Part shown: one piece after another, positions 29,199 to 38,309 of the stretch
Layout of the letters: every line of letters starts with the position of its first letter
Numbering within the stretch: position 1 is the first letter of the stretch
DNA from: Saprospiraceae bacterium
Lineage (GTDB): Bacteria; Bacteroidota; Bacteroidia; Chitinophagales; Saprospiraceae
Direction: 5' to 3'
Length of the DNA: 64,000 nt
NCBI GenBank assembly: GCA_028285545.1
Contig: JANQPA010000105.1
Span: 62,001 to 126,000, forward strand
Made by a program: the position numbers and the translations under genes
The notes under the pieces: model-generated
What the model was told of the DNA's origin: nothing
The model's input: only the letters and a program-made list of their open reading frames with translations
Databases searched by the model: none

Positions 29199-29951
29199 AT
29201 GAGAAAAACAATATTAATAACCATAATTACCACCATTGCTTGCGCTAATATTTCAGGCCAATGCTATATGGACAGGCATAATACCACCTGGTTTGATGGC
29301 TGGATTTCGTGTACTACATCTGAGAACCCAAATCCTTTACGGAGTGAGTCGCATTGGATACTTTATAATCTAAATGAGTCTTATGAGTTATTTCAAATGC
29401 ACATTTGGAATTCGAATGCGCCGGAATATTTGACTTCAGGAATGAATGATATCGTTATTGATATCTCAAATGATGGTGTTTCCTGGACAGAAGTCGGTCA
29501 ATTTCAAATCCCAATGGCAGACGGAACCTCCTCCTATGAAGGGCTCGATTTATATGACTTTGATGGAACTTCCGCCCAATATATTTTGATAACCGGGGTG
29601 ACTAATCATGGTGGTTCATGTTTTGGTTTCAGTGAGATAAGGATCAATGTGTCGGATTTAGTTGTAGATACTGAAGAGCCTGTAAATGCTGATTGCCTTT
29701 CTGCCAAGATATTTCCCAATCCGGTTAGAGGAGAATCAAAGGCCATTATTTCCGCTTATTGCCATAGTGCCCCTATATATTATTCCATCCGAGATATTTC
29801 AGGTAAAATACTAAAAACAGGAGAGATCAATCCAATCTCAAATGAGACGGAATTGGAAATAAATTCATTGCCCATTGTTTCTGGCTACTATATTTTGAGC
29901 TTAAGGCAGTTGGATTTAGTTAGGCGGTTTAAGATTGTTAAGGTAGAATGA
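29199..29951 (+). CDS. T9SS type A cargo protein with discoidin-like domain
   Basis: I choose the ATG at 29199, preceded by AAAGG, because it gives an immediate signal peptide; the longer frame begins at a TTG overlapping the DUF1501 gene. The 250-residue product has a beta-sandwich (about 25-155) resembling F5/8 type C domains (NPLRSESHWILYNLNE, YILITGVTNHGGSCFGFSEI) and a C-terminal type IX sorting domain starting AKIFPNPVRGE. It should be secreted and attached at the cell surface, possibly binding sugars. It is the third gene of the DUF1800/DUF1501 operon. Confidence 0.85.
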   Translation: MRKTILITIITTIACANISGQCYMDRHNTTWFDGWISCTTSENPNPLRSESHWILYNLNESYELFQMHIWNSNAPEYLTSGMNDIVIDISNDGVSWTEVGQFQIPMADGTSSYEGLDLYDFDGTSAQYILITGVTNHGGSCFGFSEIRINVSDLVVDTEEPVNADCLSAKIFPNPVRGESKAIISAYCHSAPIYYSIRDISGKILKTGEINPISNETELEINSLPIVSGYYILSLRQLDLVRRFKIVKVE

Positions 29952-29997
29952 TGGAGATCATGTCAAAGCGAGGAAGGGCTTTTTACACAAACCCAGC

Positions 29998-31431
29998 TTA
30001 AGTAAACAGCTCTTCCAAAGTTATCACTTGATCAATATAATTGATTCTGTTAGCATTTTCTATGACTCCAAAGGTAGTGATTAAGCAGGTAAAGAGGTGT
30101 TTTTTCGTTTTGGTGTGATACTTAAAAACCCGTTTTTTGTTTTCTAAATTAGTCACGTCCTTTTTTGTTATTTCATAATCAGAAATGCTGTATTTAATTT
30201 CACATAAGTTGATAGATTGGTCACTTCGGTCAATGATTAAGTCAATTTGAGTGCCTGGCAATCCATCAGAAGGTTTGGCAATAAAAGAAGATATCGTCGT
30301 AAAAATACCCGAAATACCTAAAGCTTTCCGTATTTGATCGATATGCTTCAGACAAACGTTCTCAAAGGCATAACCGCTCCATGACTTGTAATTTGGCAGA
30401 TCACTCAATTTGGTGAAATCCATTTTGGTATTGGTACCTAAGGATTCAATGAAAGTGAGATAAAACAAAGAGTACGGATCTGTCAACCGATATAAACTAA
30501 GCCTGCTTTTTTTGCCATAACTACTGTATATATCCACAAAACCCGATTGATTTAATTCACTAATGACGGATGTTAACATGCCTCCATTTTTAAATTTGGT
30601 TTTTTTAATGATCTCCTGTCGGGTCATACCCATCTTTTTGGTGGCCAAAGCTCTTATAATTTCAACATGATTTTCTGAATGATAAAAAAGTGATGCAAAG
30701 AGTCTGTCAAATTCCTTACGCAAATATCCACTGAGGTTGAAACATATTTCTTGAATATTCTGTACAGCTGACAAACCAGGTTTTACCTGGTCAAGATACA
30801 TTGGGATTCCCCCCATCGTTAGATAGAGCTGTGTGATTTGGTAGCGACTCAATCGTACGTTTCTTGACTGTAAAAATGCTTCCGTTTCTTTTAAAGAAAA
30901 AGGATAAAGAAATACCAACTTAGTCACTCTGTTGTGCAAGCCTCCTTTGTCATTAATGACTTTATCAATCATCCAGGAGGCAGCTGAACCACATATTACC
31001 AAAACAATGTTTTGATTAATGGCCCAACTATTCCAAAACCAACCTAGGCCCATGATAAAGCCCGATCTTTTCGTTCCCAACCAAGGTAATTCATCCAGAA
31101 AAACCACCATTTTTTCTGATTTCCCTATTTCTTCCAATGCTTTGCTTAGCATGTAGAAGGCTTCTAGCCAAGAAGTTGGCTTTGATTCAATTTCAAAATC
31201 AGGGAAAAAATTTCTAAGTGCAAAAAGAAAGTTCTGCACCTGTTCTGATTTTTTTGCATGCTGTAAACCTGTGAGCTCAAAATCAATAGAATCCCGATAA
31301 GTTTGTTTAACCAAAAAAGTTTTTCCAACCCTCCTTCTTCCAACAATCGCGACCAATTCAGGCTGATCGGAATTTAAAGCGGTCATCAAGGTTTTCGTTT
31401 CCTTTTTTCTTCCTATGATCGATTTTTTCAC
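29998..31431 (-). CDS. AAA+ ATPase with C-terminal nuclease-like domain
   Basis: A 477-residue cytosolic protein of the archaeal-ATPase/DUF234-like group. Walker A is GRRRVGKT (31-38) and Walker B is VVFLDE (109-114); a sensor region with ICGSAASW follows. A winged-helix segment is at about 255-305. The last 120 residues have Glu357, Asp397 and the ExK pair Glu411/Lys413, a PD-(D/E)XK-like arrangement. Such genes are widespread, mobile and of unclear function; a role in nucleic-acid processing or defence is possible. It stands alone, convergent to the T9SS operon, with an unusual repeated sequence upstream. Confidence 0.88.
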   Translation of the reverse strand: MKKSIIGRKKETKTLMTALNSDQPELVAIVGRRRVGKTFLVKQTYRDSIDFELTGLQHAKKSEQVQNFLFALRNFFPDFEIESKPTSWLEAFYMLSKALEEIGKSEKMVVFLDELPWLGTKRSGFIMGLGWFWNSWAINQNIVLVICGSAASWMIDKVINDKGGLHNRVTKLVFLYPFSLKETEAFLQSRNVRLSRYQITQLYLTMGGIPMYLDQVKPGLSAVQNIQEICFNLSGYLRKEFDRLFASLFYHSENHVEIIRALATKKMGMTRQEIIKKTKFKNGGMLTSVISELNQSGFVDIYSSYGKKSRLSLYRLTDPYSLFYLTFIESLGTNTKMDFTKLSDLPNYKSWSGYAFENVCLKHIDQIRKALGISGIFTTISSFIAKPSDGLPGTQIDLIIDRSDQSINLCEIKYSISDYEITKKDVTNLENKKRVFKYHTKTKKHLFTCLITTFGVIENANRINYIDQVITLEELFT

Positions 31432-31442
31432 TGCCTTTATAG

Positions 31443-31538
31443 TTAAAGCGTATTTAACAACATCAAAATTGCTTTATCTATACAAAGATAACACTTAAAG
31501 CGAATTAAAAGTATTAAAACTGCTTTAACTTTACAAAA
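31443..31538. promoter_or_regulatory. Two tandem inverted-repeat pairs, likely operator of the AAA ATPase gene
   Basis: TTAAAGC-centred elements occur four times just upstream of the ATPase start at 31431: forward at 31443-31457 and 31495-31509, reversed at 31463-31478 and 31514-31529. Each forward copy is paired with a reversed copy (AAAGC then GCTTT, 21 and 20 bases apart). Each pair is followed by a similar TACAAA stretch, so the whole looks like a degenerate tandem duplication of about 52 bases. This suits an operator or promoter repeat, perhaps for autoregulation. Confidence 0.55.
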
Positions 31539-31582
31539 CACATACATTTGGCGAGTTATTAGCTATGTATTTATAAATTCTA

Positions 31583-34500
31583 TTACCTAACAAGTGTCAC
31601 ATCCCCTGAAAACACCTCAACCGATCCATCAATAAACTCCACTTCAAAGTAATACAGATAAACACCTGCGTCGAGCATTTTTCCATTATAGGTACCATCC
31701 CAGCCGGCAGAACCATTGGCTACAGGAAAGTTATTCCTTTCGTAAATCAGATTCCCCCAACGATCGAATATTTTTAGAAAATTTATCTTTTCTACTTTAT
31801 TGGTAACAAAAGGACGGAAAATGGCATTTTCAACATTGCTGCTTTTAGGTGCAAAAACATTAGGGACATAAAATGGAAAATTTCTACTCACAAATATTTG
31901 AACAGTATCTAAAGCTACACATCCGGAAGTATCTTCAATCATAACGATTAATTTACCTGATGAAAGAGGGGATACATATTTTTCCAATAAATCATTTGCA
32001 GGGTCCTGCGTCACTATATTTGGAGGGGTCCAAACGGAACTGACTATAGCGGTTTCGTCCGAAGAGGGCATTGCATGTACCAATATACTATCACCATATA
32101 CGATGGTATTATCATCTGATTTTAGTTCCAATTCTACAAGCAATTGCTCCGGTTGTAAAATAATTATGGAATCGCTTTGAGTGGTGCAGTTATTCTCATC
32201 TGTAATCGTAACCTGATAAGAACCGATGGCTAAGTCAATGGGATTGGCAATACCGTCTAATGAATCCGCATTCCAATCATAATTAATAAAACCAGTGCTG
32301 TTATTTACTATCAACTCAATGCTTCCATTATTGCTTTCAAAACACTGCAGGTCATTGGCCAGGACCTCCAAAGAGATGGCATCAACTGGGCTGTTTTCGA
32401 TACATATATCAAAAATGCCCTCTGCTCCTGTAAAATCTGATACCGCAATATAGTAGGTGATATCGGCTTCTACCCCCATCCGAATTACCAATTCCCCGCC
32501 GGAACCGGTGTCACATGCAAAGGGCAAAGAAGTTCTAATTTCGGGGCAATCCCCTTGAAAAATGGCCATTTGAGGTTGCGGCAAATCTTCACTATTAATC
32601 GAAATTTTTATACAATCCCTGTTTCTTTCAGGAGTAAAAGTGTACCAAACAGTTGCATTGGGGAAATTAAAACATCCCCCCTCATTTATGGCAACAGGAC
32701 CAGCGGTAGCATTACATCCCTGGACACAGACCATATCTCGTTCTATATCCAGAAAAACGGAGCCGAATGCGTTATTGGGATCACAGAAGTCATTAACTCC
32801 GCAACCTACGATTTTAGCAATTATGGCATCCTCCCGACCATTATACGAATCATCAAATGGACTGCCTGCTATAGGAAAATCATAAGAATAGGTTCCGCCC
32901 CCGACAAAAACACTTCCTGCATTGTCAATAGCGAGATCCAATGCCCAGTCATTATCCCCGCCTCCAATGAAAGTTGACTCCTCCAGTTCCGAAAGGTCAA
33001 AAGAAAAACGAGATACAAAAATATCTCTCCTGCCATTATGTGTATCATCAGAGGCATTTACCGTCACTGGATAATCTGCTGAAAAACTTATACCTGTTAT
33101 GAATACATTTTCCGCTCTTTCAATAACCAGTCCATAACAGTCATCGTCGCTGGCTCCACCGATAAAAGTCGAAGCCAAAATATTGGATAGATTATTATCA
33201 ATTTTGGTAATAATTGCATCATGGTTTTGGTTAAAGGTATTGTCATAAACATCTGGAGTACTTGGATATTCCGAAGAACCAGTATAACCCGCTATAAAAA
33301 CATTTTGCGCTGCGTCTACCGCTATAGCATGGCTTTCTTCAAAGTTACTTCCACCAATAAAAGTAGCAGACAAAAGCATGGAAAGATCATTGTTGAATTT
33401 AGCTATATAAATATCCCCGGAACCATTGTGGGTTGAATCATAGGGCAACGTTCCGGCGGTAGGGAAATCATCGGAGTAGGTAAAGCCCGTAATAAAAACA
33501 TTTCCGGAATCATCGGTAACAATGGCATCCGCCCCTTCATCCGTAGTTCCGCCAATATAGGTTGAAGCCAGTAAAGCAGAGAGTCCATTATTCAGTTTTG
33601 AAACAAAGACATCTTCAAAACCACCATTAAAAGTATTATCAAATCCACCATTAGCAGGATAATTTGTCGATTCCGTTCTTCCAGTCACAAAAACATTGCC
33701 TGTATTATCTAGGGTCAGGTCATACCCATAATCATCATCATCGCCACCGATAAAAGTGGAGGCGATTATCGAAGAAAGGTCATTATCCAATTTGCAAACA
33801 AAAACATCATTGCTGCCCCCATTATAAGTGTTGTCATAAGAAGGACCTGCAATTGGAAAGTTTGTCGATCCGGTGGCCCCTGAAATGATTACCTCTCCTG
33901 TTGATTCAATGGCGATGGAAAGCCCACTCTCCCAGCTACTACCACCTAAATAAGTTGAAACCAATAAAGTGGAAAGATCATTACTTAATTTTGATACATA
34001 GGCATCTTTTACTCCATTAAAAGAACCTTTATAGCTCCCCGCAGTGGTAGGAAAGTTATCAGACCAAGAATATCCTGTTATAAACACATTACCATTTTCA
34101 TCAACTGCAATTGCATTAGCCCAATCATTCCCCCCATCCCCTATAAAGGTAGAAGCCAAAAGGGGATCGATAATCAATTCATAATTCGGATCATAATTTT
34201 CAACTTGGAAGGAGTAGGTATTTTTTTCCTCTTCATTTATTATGTATTCGGCATTCACTAAATGTTTTTGACCGTCAATCCATTGGTAAGCAACAGGCGC
34301 GGAATAGGCTATTTCCCCGGCTGGAGTCAAGGCAATTAAACGACCATTTTGGGATACTTTTAGATGCTCTGCCCCATCTACTGCTATTTGAATAGATGAG
34401 GGATCAACGTTTGGTTTTACAAAAAATAGCTTTTCAACATTATTATTGTAAGCATTGAGTTTAAGCCCTATACCTTCCCAAATTTCTCCCAAATTCAGAA

Positions 34501-34930
34501 GCTCATAAGCAGGTACATTTGTTTTCCATGAAGATTTATCGTTGCCAATGAAATAATTAAAAACTGTAGGATTCTTTTTTTCACCGAAAGGAATTCTCTG
34601 AGCTTTCTGATTTGTTTTTCCTACAAACCTTTCTTTTAACACATAGCCAGATATGCTATCAACAGGTAAAGCGTAAACAATTTCCTTTTCCTTATTGATG
34701 ATGATATTTCCAGTGAAAGTATGTGCGACATATAAAATGTTTTCGTCCCATTGTTTTGAATTTTTAACCCATGGTGTCTTGGTGTTCCCAATTTTAGATC
34801 TCCTATCCTTGTTGTCGAGGAGATCATTTCCAACTATTGGACTTTTAATGTTATCGCTGCTTGACAAACCGGTAATTCCCTGAAGAAAAGGAAGCGAAAT
34901 AATAAAGGAGAACAATAAAAATCTAATCAT
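31583..34930 (-). CDS. T9SS type B surface protein with SBBP propeller
   Basis: A 1115-residue secreted protein. After the signal peptide comes a 230-residue beta-rich N-terminal domain of the type found before SBBP repeats. Seven repeats of about 62 residues follow, each starting like ASTFIGG and containing GNVFITG and FDNTFNGG-type strands, enough for one seven-bladed propeller. A PKD/Ig-like region and a SprB-like repeat (LQCFESNNGSIELIV) come next. The C-terminus (PNVFAPKSSN, FDRWGNLIYE, WDGTYNGKMLDAGVYLYYFE) is the CHU_C/gliding-associated type B sorting domain. It is probably a surface adhesin. Confidence 0.92.
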   Translation of the reverse strand: MIRFLLFSFIISLPFLQGITGLSSSDNIKSPIVGNDLLDNKDRRSKIGNTKTPWVKNSKQWDENILYVAHTFTGNIIINKEKEIVYALPVDSISGYVLKERFVGKTNQKAQRIPFGEKKNPTVFNYFIGNDKSSWKTNVPAYELLNLGEIWEGIGLKLNAYNNNVEKLFFVKPNVDPSSIQIAVDGAEHLKVSQNGRLIALTPAGEIAYSAPVAYQWIDGQKHLVNAEYIINEEEKNTYSFQVENYDPNYELIIDPLLASTFIGDGGNDWANAIAVDENGNVFITGYSWSDNFPTTAGSYKGSFNGVKDAYVSKLSNDLSTLLVSTYLGGSSWESGLSIAIESTGEVIISGATGSTNFPIAGPSYDNTYNGGSNDVFVCKLDNDLSSIIASTFIGGDDDDYGYDLTLDNTGNVFVTGRTESTNYPANGGFDNTFNGGFEDVFVSKLNNGLSALLASTYIGGTTDEGADAIVTDDSGNVFITGFTYSDDFPTAGTLPYDSTHNGSGDIYIAKFNNDLSMLLSATFIGGSNFEESHAIAVDAAQNVFIAGYTGSSEYPSTPDVYDNTFNQNHDAIITKIDNNLSNILASTFIGGASDDDCYGLVIERAENVFITGISFSADYPVTVNASDDTHNGRRDIFVSRFSFDLSELEESTFIGGGDNDWALDLAIDNAGSVFVGGGTYSYDFPIAGSPFDDSYNGREDAIIAKIVGCGVNDFCDPNNAFGSVFLDIERDMVCVQGCNATAGPVAINEGGCFNFPNATVWYTFTPERNRDCIKISINSEDLPQPQMAIFQGDCPEIRTSLPFACDTGSGGELVIRMGVEADITYYIAVSDFTGAEGIFDICIENSPVDAISLEVLANDLQCFESNNGSIELIVNNSTGFINYDWNADSLDGIANPIDLAIGSYQVTITDENNCTTQSDSIIILQPEQLLVELELKSDDNTIVYGDSILVHAMPSSDETAIVSSVWTPPNIVTQDPANDLLEKYVSPLSSGKLIVMIEDTSGCVALDTVQIFVSRNFPFYVPNVFAPKSSNVENAIFRPFVTNKVEKINFLKIFDRWGNLIYERNNFPVANGSAGWDGTYNGKMLDAGVYLYYFEVEFIDGSVEVFSGDVTLVR

Positions 34931-35246
34931 CTCAAAAAGTATTTCGGATGGATTTTAAATGAATCGGTCAATATTGTTGAAGGGACGTTTGGTTTACTTG
35001 TTCTAAGGACATAATGAAATTTTTGTATATTATATTTTATTGGTTTGAAAAAAATTAGATCTATTAACTATTCATGCTAATTATTTAGTATGGCCACTGT
35101 TAAACGCTGATTAAGCTGATCCACACTCCTTACAACACCATAACTTAACAGCGAAAATTAGTATAAACAGTGTTCATCAGCGGCTAATTATAGCTAATCA
35201 ATGGACAGCTCTACAGCATCTTGAAGTAAATAAGTAAAAAAATGTT
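34931..35246. other. Divergent intergenic region
   Basis: 316 AT-rich bases between the T9SS type B gene (minus) and the DUF1684 gene (plus). It contains a loose inverted relation between a CGCTGATTAAG stretch near 35105 and CATCAGCGG near 35175. No promoter element is convincing and no gene is seen. Confidence 0.4.
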
Positions 35247-36179
35247 ATGACTCTATCCAACTATAGCTTTAAGTCGATCTTATTAGTCCTTAGTATGTTT
35301 TCATTATGCTACTGCATCCCTTCTGAACAAGAGCAAGAAGATCAATCGGCCTATATCCAAACAATCCAAGCCTGGCAGGAAAGTCGCAATGAAGAGATGA
35401 GAGATACGACCAGTTCCTGGCTAAATCTAGTAGGATTACATTGGTTGGAAGAAGGAGAAAGCACCTTCGGATCAGATTCTTCCAATACGCTCCTTTTTCC
35501 CGACCATTCGCCAGCCTTTGCCGGTACCTTTACCCTTGAAGATTCAGTGTTAAGTCTTCAAGTGGCTGAAGGCGTTTCCATATTGCATAAAGGACAAGCA
35601 GTAAAGGACATGGTACTTCAGCATGATATGGATCCAACAACGACCTACCTTCAAATGGGCAGTATAAATATTCATGCCATTTCTCGTCCAGAAGGTATTG
35701 CCATTCGGGTAAAAGACAGTCAGAATCCTGATTTAGTCAACTTTAAAGATATTCCCAACTTTGATATTAAGGCAGATTGGCAGCTAGAAGCTCAGCTGGA
35801 ATGGTATGATCAACCCATTCCCATTATGATTCCAACTGTACTCGGGTCTCAGCGGATGCAAAAATGCCCTGCCCTCATCGTTTTTGAGGTGAATGGCGAG
35901 CGCCACGAGCTTTATCCTTATGACAGTTTTTATGGTGACCCCGTGTGGACGGTTATTTTTAGTGATCTCACCAATGGGGAAACGACCTATGGAGGCGGAA
36001 GGTTCTTATCCTTAGATGCTCCCAAGCCAGGTACTCCTTCTATGCTTATTGATTTTAACAAGGCCTATAATCCGCCTTGTGCCTTTTCAGCCTTTGCTAC
36101 CTGTCCGGTTCCTCCTCCGGAGAATAGGCTGGGCTTAGCTATTGCGGCAGGAGAAAAGATGTATGGAGAGATGCACTGA
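35247..36179 (+). CDS. DUF1684 lipoprotein
   Basis: A 310-residue protein with a hydrophobic N-terminus and lipobox-like LCYC (Cys23). WQESRNEEMRDTTSSWLNLVGLHWLEEGESTFGS, the RPEGIAIRVKD segment and the C-terminal FNKAYNPPCAFSAFATCPVPPPENRLGLAIAAGEK are the hallmarks of DUF1684. The conserved Asn-Pro-Pro-Cys-Ala-Phe and Cys-Pro-x-Pro-Pro-x-Asn stretches are intact. The function of the family is not established. It is a single-gene unit. Confidence 0.92.
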   Translation: MTLSNYSFKSILLVLSMFSLCYCIPSEQEQEDQSAYIQTIQAWQESRNEEMRDTTSSWLNLVGLHWLEEGESTFGSDSSNTLLFPDHSPAFAGTFTLEDSVLSLQVAEGVSILHKGQAVKDMVLQHDMDPTTTYLQMGSINIHAISRPEGIAIRVKDSQNPDLVNFKDIPNFDIKADWQLEAQLEWYDQPIPIMIPTVLGSQRMQKCPALIVFEVNGERHELYPYDSFYGDPVWTVIFSDLTNGETTYGGGRFLSLDAPKPGTPSMLIDFNKAYNPPCAFSAFATCPVPPPENRLGLAIAAGEKMYGEMH

Positions 36180-36186
36180 GGGGGGT

Positions 36187-36203
36187 GAAGGCTTGAAGCC
36201 TTC
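36187..36203. terminator. Short GC-rich hairpin after the DUF1684 gene
   Basis: GAAGGCTT and its exact reverse complement are separated by one base, eight bases after the stop codon. It lies between convergent genes and could help end transcription, although no T-run follows. The nearby ACACAGATTGCA and ACACAAATTGCA stretches near 36290-36320 look like part of a dispersed repeat. Confidence 0.4.
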
Positions 36204-36322
36204 CTGTGCAGTCATTGTATTGTGTTTTGATGGTTATCAAATAATTTTCACAATACAAAGGTGCAGGTGCTAAAATTTAAATGATTACACAGATTGCAGA
36301 AGGATTAACACAAATTGCATTT

Positions 36323-37357
36323 CTACATCAACACCCCATTCTTTGCCTCTACCGAAGGTGGTAAATCTGTTTCTCCCAGCATTTCCCTTAAATCAATCTC
36401 AATGACTCGACATAGTGACAACATAGGGATATCATTTGCCATTCCCTGAAACGGATTTTCTGAATAATCACCTACAATTTCCATCATTACATATACCCAT
36501 CCAATCAGAGCTGTAATAGGAATTGATAACCAAAATCCCCAGTCTCCTAATTTCATCAATTCAGGTATCATGCTAAATGGAAGAAGGATAATAAAAATAC
36601 CCACAAAATAGCGGCTTATATTAGCATACTGACGAGGTAAAGGAAACTTTTTGATCCGTTCATTTTTACCTTGCAATGTATAAAAGCTCTTCAAAAGATT
36701 AGCTAACTCCATATGACGAAAGTCTTCGATCAGTCCTTTTTCCCTCAAGGCACGCAAATCTCGGGATTGCTCATTTATGATTTGTGTTGCCGTATTTTTA
36801 TAATTGATCAATCGATCATGTTCATCCTTTGGTAAAAACAAATTGAGTTCTGTTCGAGTGACTTCATCCCCTAATAAACCTACCCCAAAATTATCCTGAT
36901 AGTATTTTGCTGTTCTGCCTATATGTCCACTTTGACTGGCATGCTCCCAGGGAGTTGGCAATAACAATTGGCTACGATGGGCATATAACCAGGCAATGTG
37001 CCGATAAATCAGTCGTTTTTTTATAGCATAAATTTCATCATCGGCAACCTTATTATCCGAAAAAAGATTGGAAACAAATCCGTCAATCATCATTCCCCAA
37101 GAACGACTGTCATTTACAATACCGCCCCAAATTTTTCGAGCTTCCCACATCCTGTCATAGGCTTGATTATTTTTAAAGCCCACATAAAAGGCAACTGCTG
37201 TACCGATAACCGAAACGGGTAACCAGGGGATACTAATACTGATAATTTGGTAGTGATATAGTATTGCTATCACCCCCATTAACATCATTAACCAAATAAT
37301 ATGGGGAGCGGTCCATTTGATCAAACTGCTTAAGCGAATTCCTTTTGTAACTATCAT
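36323..37357 (-). CDS. Bestrophin family ion channel
   Basis: A 344-residue inner-membrane protein. Hydrophobic helices at about 17-36 and 43-62, then FYVGFKNNQAYDRMWEARKIWGGIVNDSRSWG, are characteristic of bacterial bestrophins (UPF0187). Two further helices lie at about 248-265 and 270-290, followed by the DYSENPFQGMANDIPMLSLCRVIEIDLREMLGE C-terminal motif. Bacterial homologues form pentameric, mainly cation-conducting channels; human ones conduct chloride. It lies downstream of a decayed acetyltransferase gene with its own 135-base leader. Confidence 0.92.
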   Translation of the reverse strand: MIVTKGIRLSSLIKWTAPHIIWLMMLMGVIAILYHYQIISISIPWLPVSVIGTAVAFYVGFKNNQAYDRMWEARKIWGGIVNDSRSWGMMIDGFVSNLFSDNKVADDEIYAIKKRLIYRHIAWLYAHRSQLLLPTPWEHASQSGHIGRTAKYYQDNFGVGLLGDEVTRTELNLFLPKDEHDRLINYKNTATQIINEQSRDLRALREKGLIEDFRHMELANLLKSFYTLQGKNERIKKFPLPRQYANISRYFVGIFIILLPFSMIPELMKLGDWGFWLSIPITALIGWVYVMMEIVGDYSENPFQGMANDIPMLSLCRVIEIDLREMLGETDLPPSVEAKNGVLM

Positions 37358-37492
37358 TATTAGTATTTATTCTGAGATCAATAACTTAAAAGTGTGGTGT
37401 GCACCCTGTTTTATTTTAGAATATCCATAGGATTTCACATGGCTATTCTAAAATAGAACTGGGATAAGTCCAAATGAATATAGAAGATTAAT

Positions 37493-37920
37493 TTAATAAA
37501 GGCTTAAAATTGTACCTGGATAATTCATTTCAAATAGTGTTTTATTTGCCAGCCAGCCTCCAGTACTGGTCATTACGCATAGACCATCCATACCTTTAAC
37601 CTTTGCTTCTGTTTCGGCTTCTTTAATTAGTATTGGGCCATAGCCTTTACTTCTTTCCTTTTTAGAATAAATATAGGTACAATGAATAAACATATAATTA
37701 TCGGCATCTATAGGTCTCTTTGGCCGGTACATATTCAATAAATCCAATCATTTTGTCTTCATTGGTTTTAAGAATCTTTATTTTAGACCCTCCTTGTGGC
37801 GCTTTTCAAACCAATTAAGTTTATCATTAAATCCTGGCCTTTTTATATTCTTTATACAGAAGAAGGTTTCTTTTACTGCATTTTCCGGAATTACCTCAAC
37901 TATTTTTATAATTATTATTT
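37493..37920 (-). pseudogene. Decayed GNAT acetyltransferase gene
   Basis: Three pieces in different frames read as one GNAT protein. The first (VEVIPENAVKETFFCIKNI and on) stops at 37781-37785, where one A is missing from a short A-run. The second (KILKTNEDKMIGFIEYVPA) then continues. A second shift near 37715-37722 leads into NYMFIHCTYIYSKKERSKGYG, which holds the acetyl-CoA binding loop (RSKGYG), and on to the stop at 37493. No start codon is visible, and the C-terminal half expected in relatives is missing. It lies just after the NTF2-like gene and is surely non-functional. Confidence 0.8.
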
Positions 37921-37922
37921 TT

Positions 37923-38309
37923 TTATTGAATAATTTTTGCAGTATACACAGCAGGTATATCCCATGCTTCTTTAACTTTTTCATCGATAATACGCCAAAC
38001 TACGATAGCATCAATTTCCATTTGTTTGTTATTTAGGATCATGCTGTCTTTAACATGCGTGATAACAAATTCGTCTCCAAAAGGAGTATTAGATATGGGA
38101 TTTACCTTAAAAGTGCTACCAGAACGTGAAGCCATTCCTTTGAAAAAGTCAATCAACCCTTCAAGTCCTAAATAGTCTCCCTGCATCTCAGGAAGCTCCG
38201 GATTAAAATAATGCCAAACAAAATCTTCTGCTAAAATCTCAGCTGTAGCTGTCAAATTTGTAGGGTCAAATCTCTTAAGAACTTTAATATTAGATTGTTG
38301 TTTTTTCAT
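37923..38309 (-). CDS. SnoaL-like (NTF2-fold) protein
   Basis: A 128-residue cytosolic protein. AEDFVWHYFNPELPEMQGDYLGLEGLIDFFKGMA is the usual SnoaL start, followed by strands ending in VVWRIIDEKVKEAWDIPAVYTA. The conserved tryptophan and aspartate near the end (EAWDIPA) support the SnoaL-like polyketide-cyclase group, but no reaction can be assigned. Its ATG overlaps the stop of the bactofilin-like gene (ATGA at 38306-38309), so the two are translationally coupled. Confidence 0.87.
   Translation of the reverse strand: MKKQQSNIKVLKRFDPTNLTATAEILAEDFVWHYFNPELPEMQGDYLGLEGLIDFFKGMASRSGSTFKVNPISNTPFGDEFVITHVKDSMILNNKQMEIDAIVVWRIIDEKVKEAWDIPAVYTAKIIQ

Noticed and set aside
31443-31538. Interpretation of the TTAAAGC repeats as a CRISPR array
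   Set aside because: Only four degenerate copies in alternating orientation with unequal spacing; an operator or promoter duplication fits better.
32555-32977. 140-codon plus-strand frame opposite the T9SS type B gene
   Set aside because: Antisense shadow of a well-supported gene.
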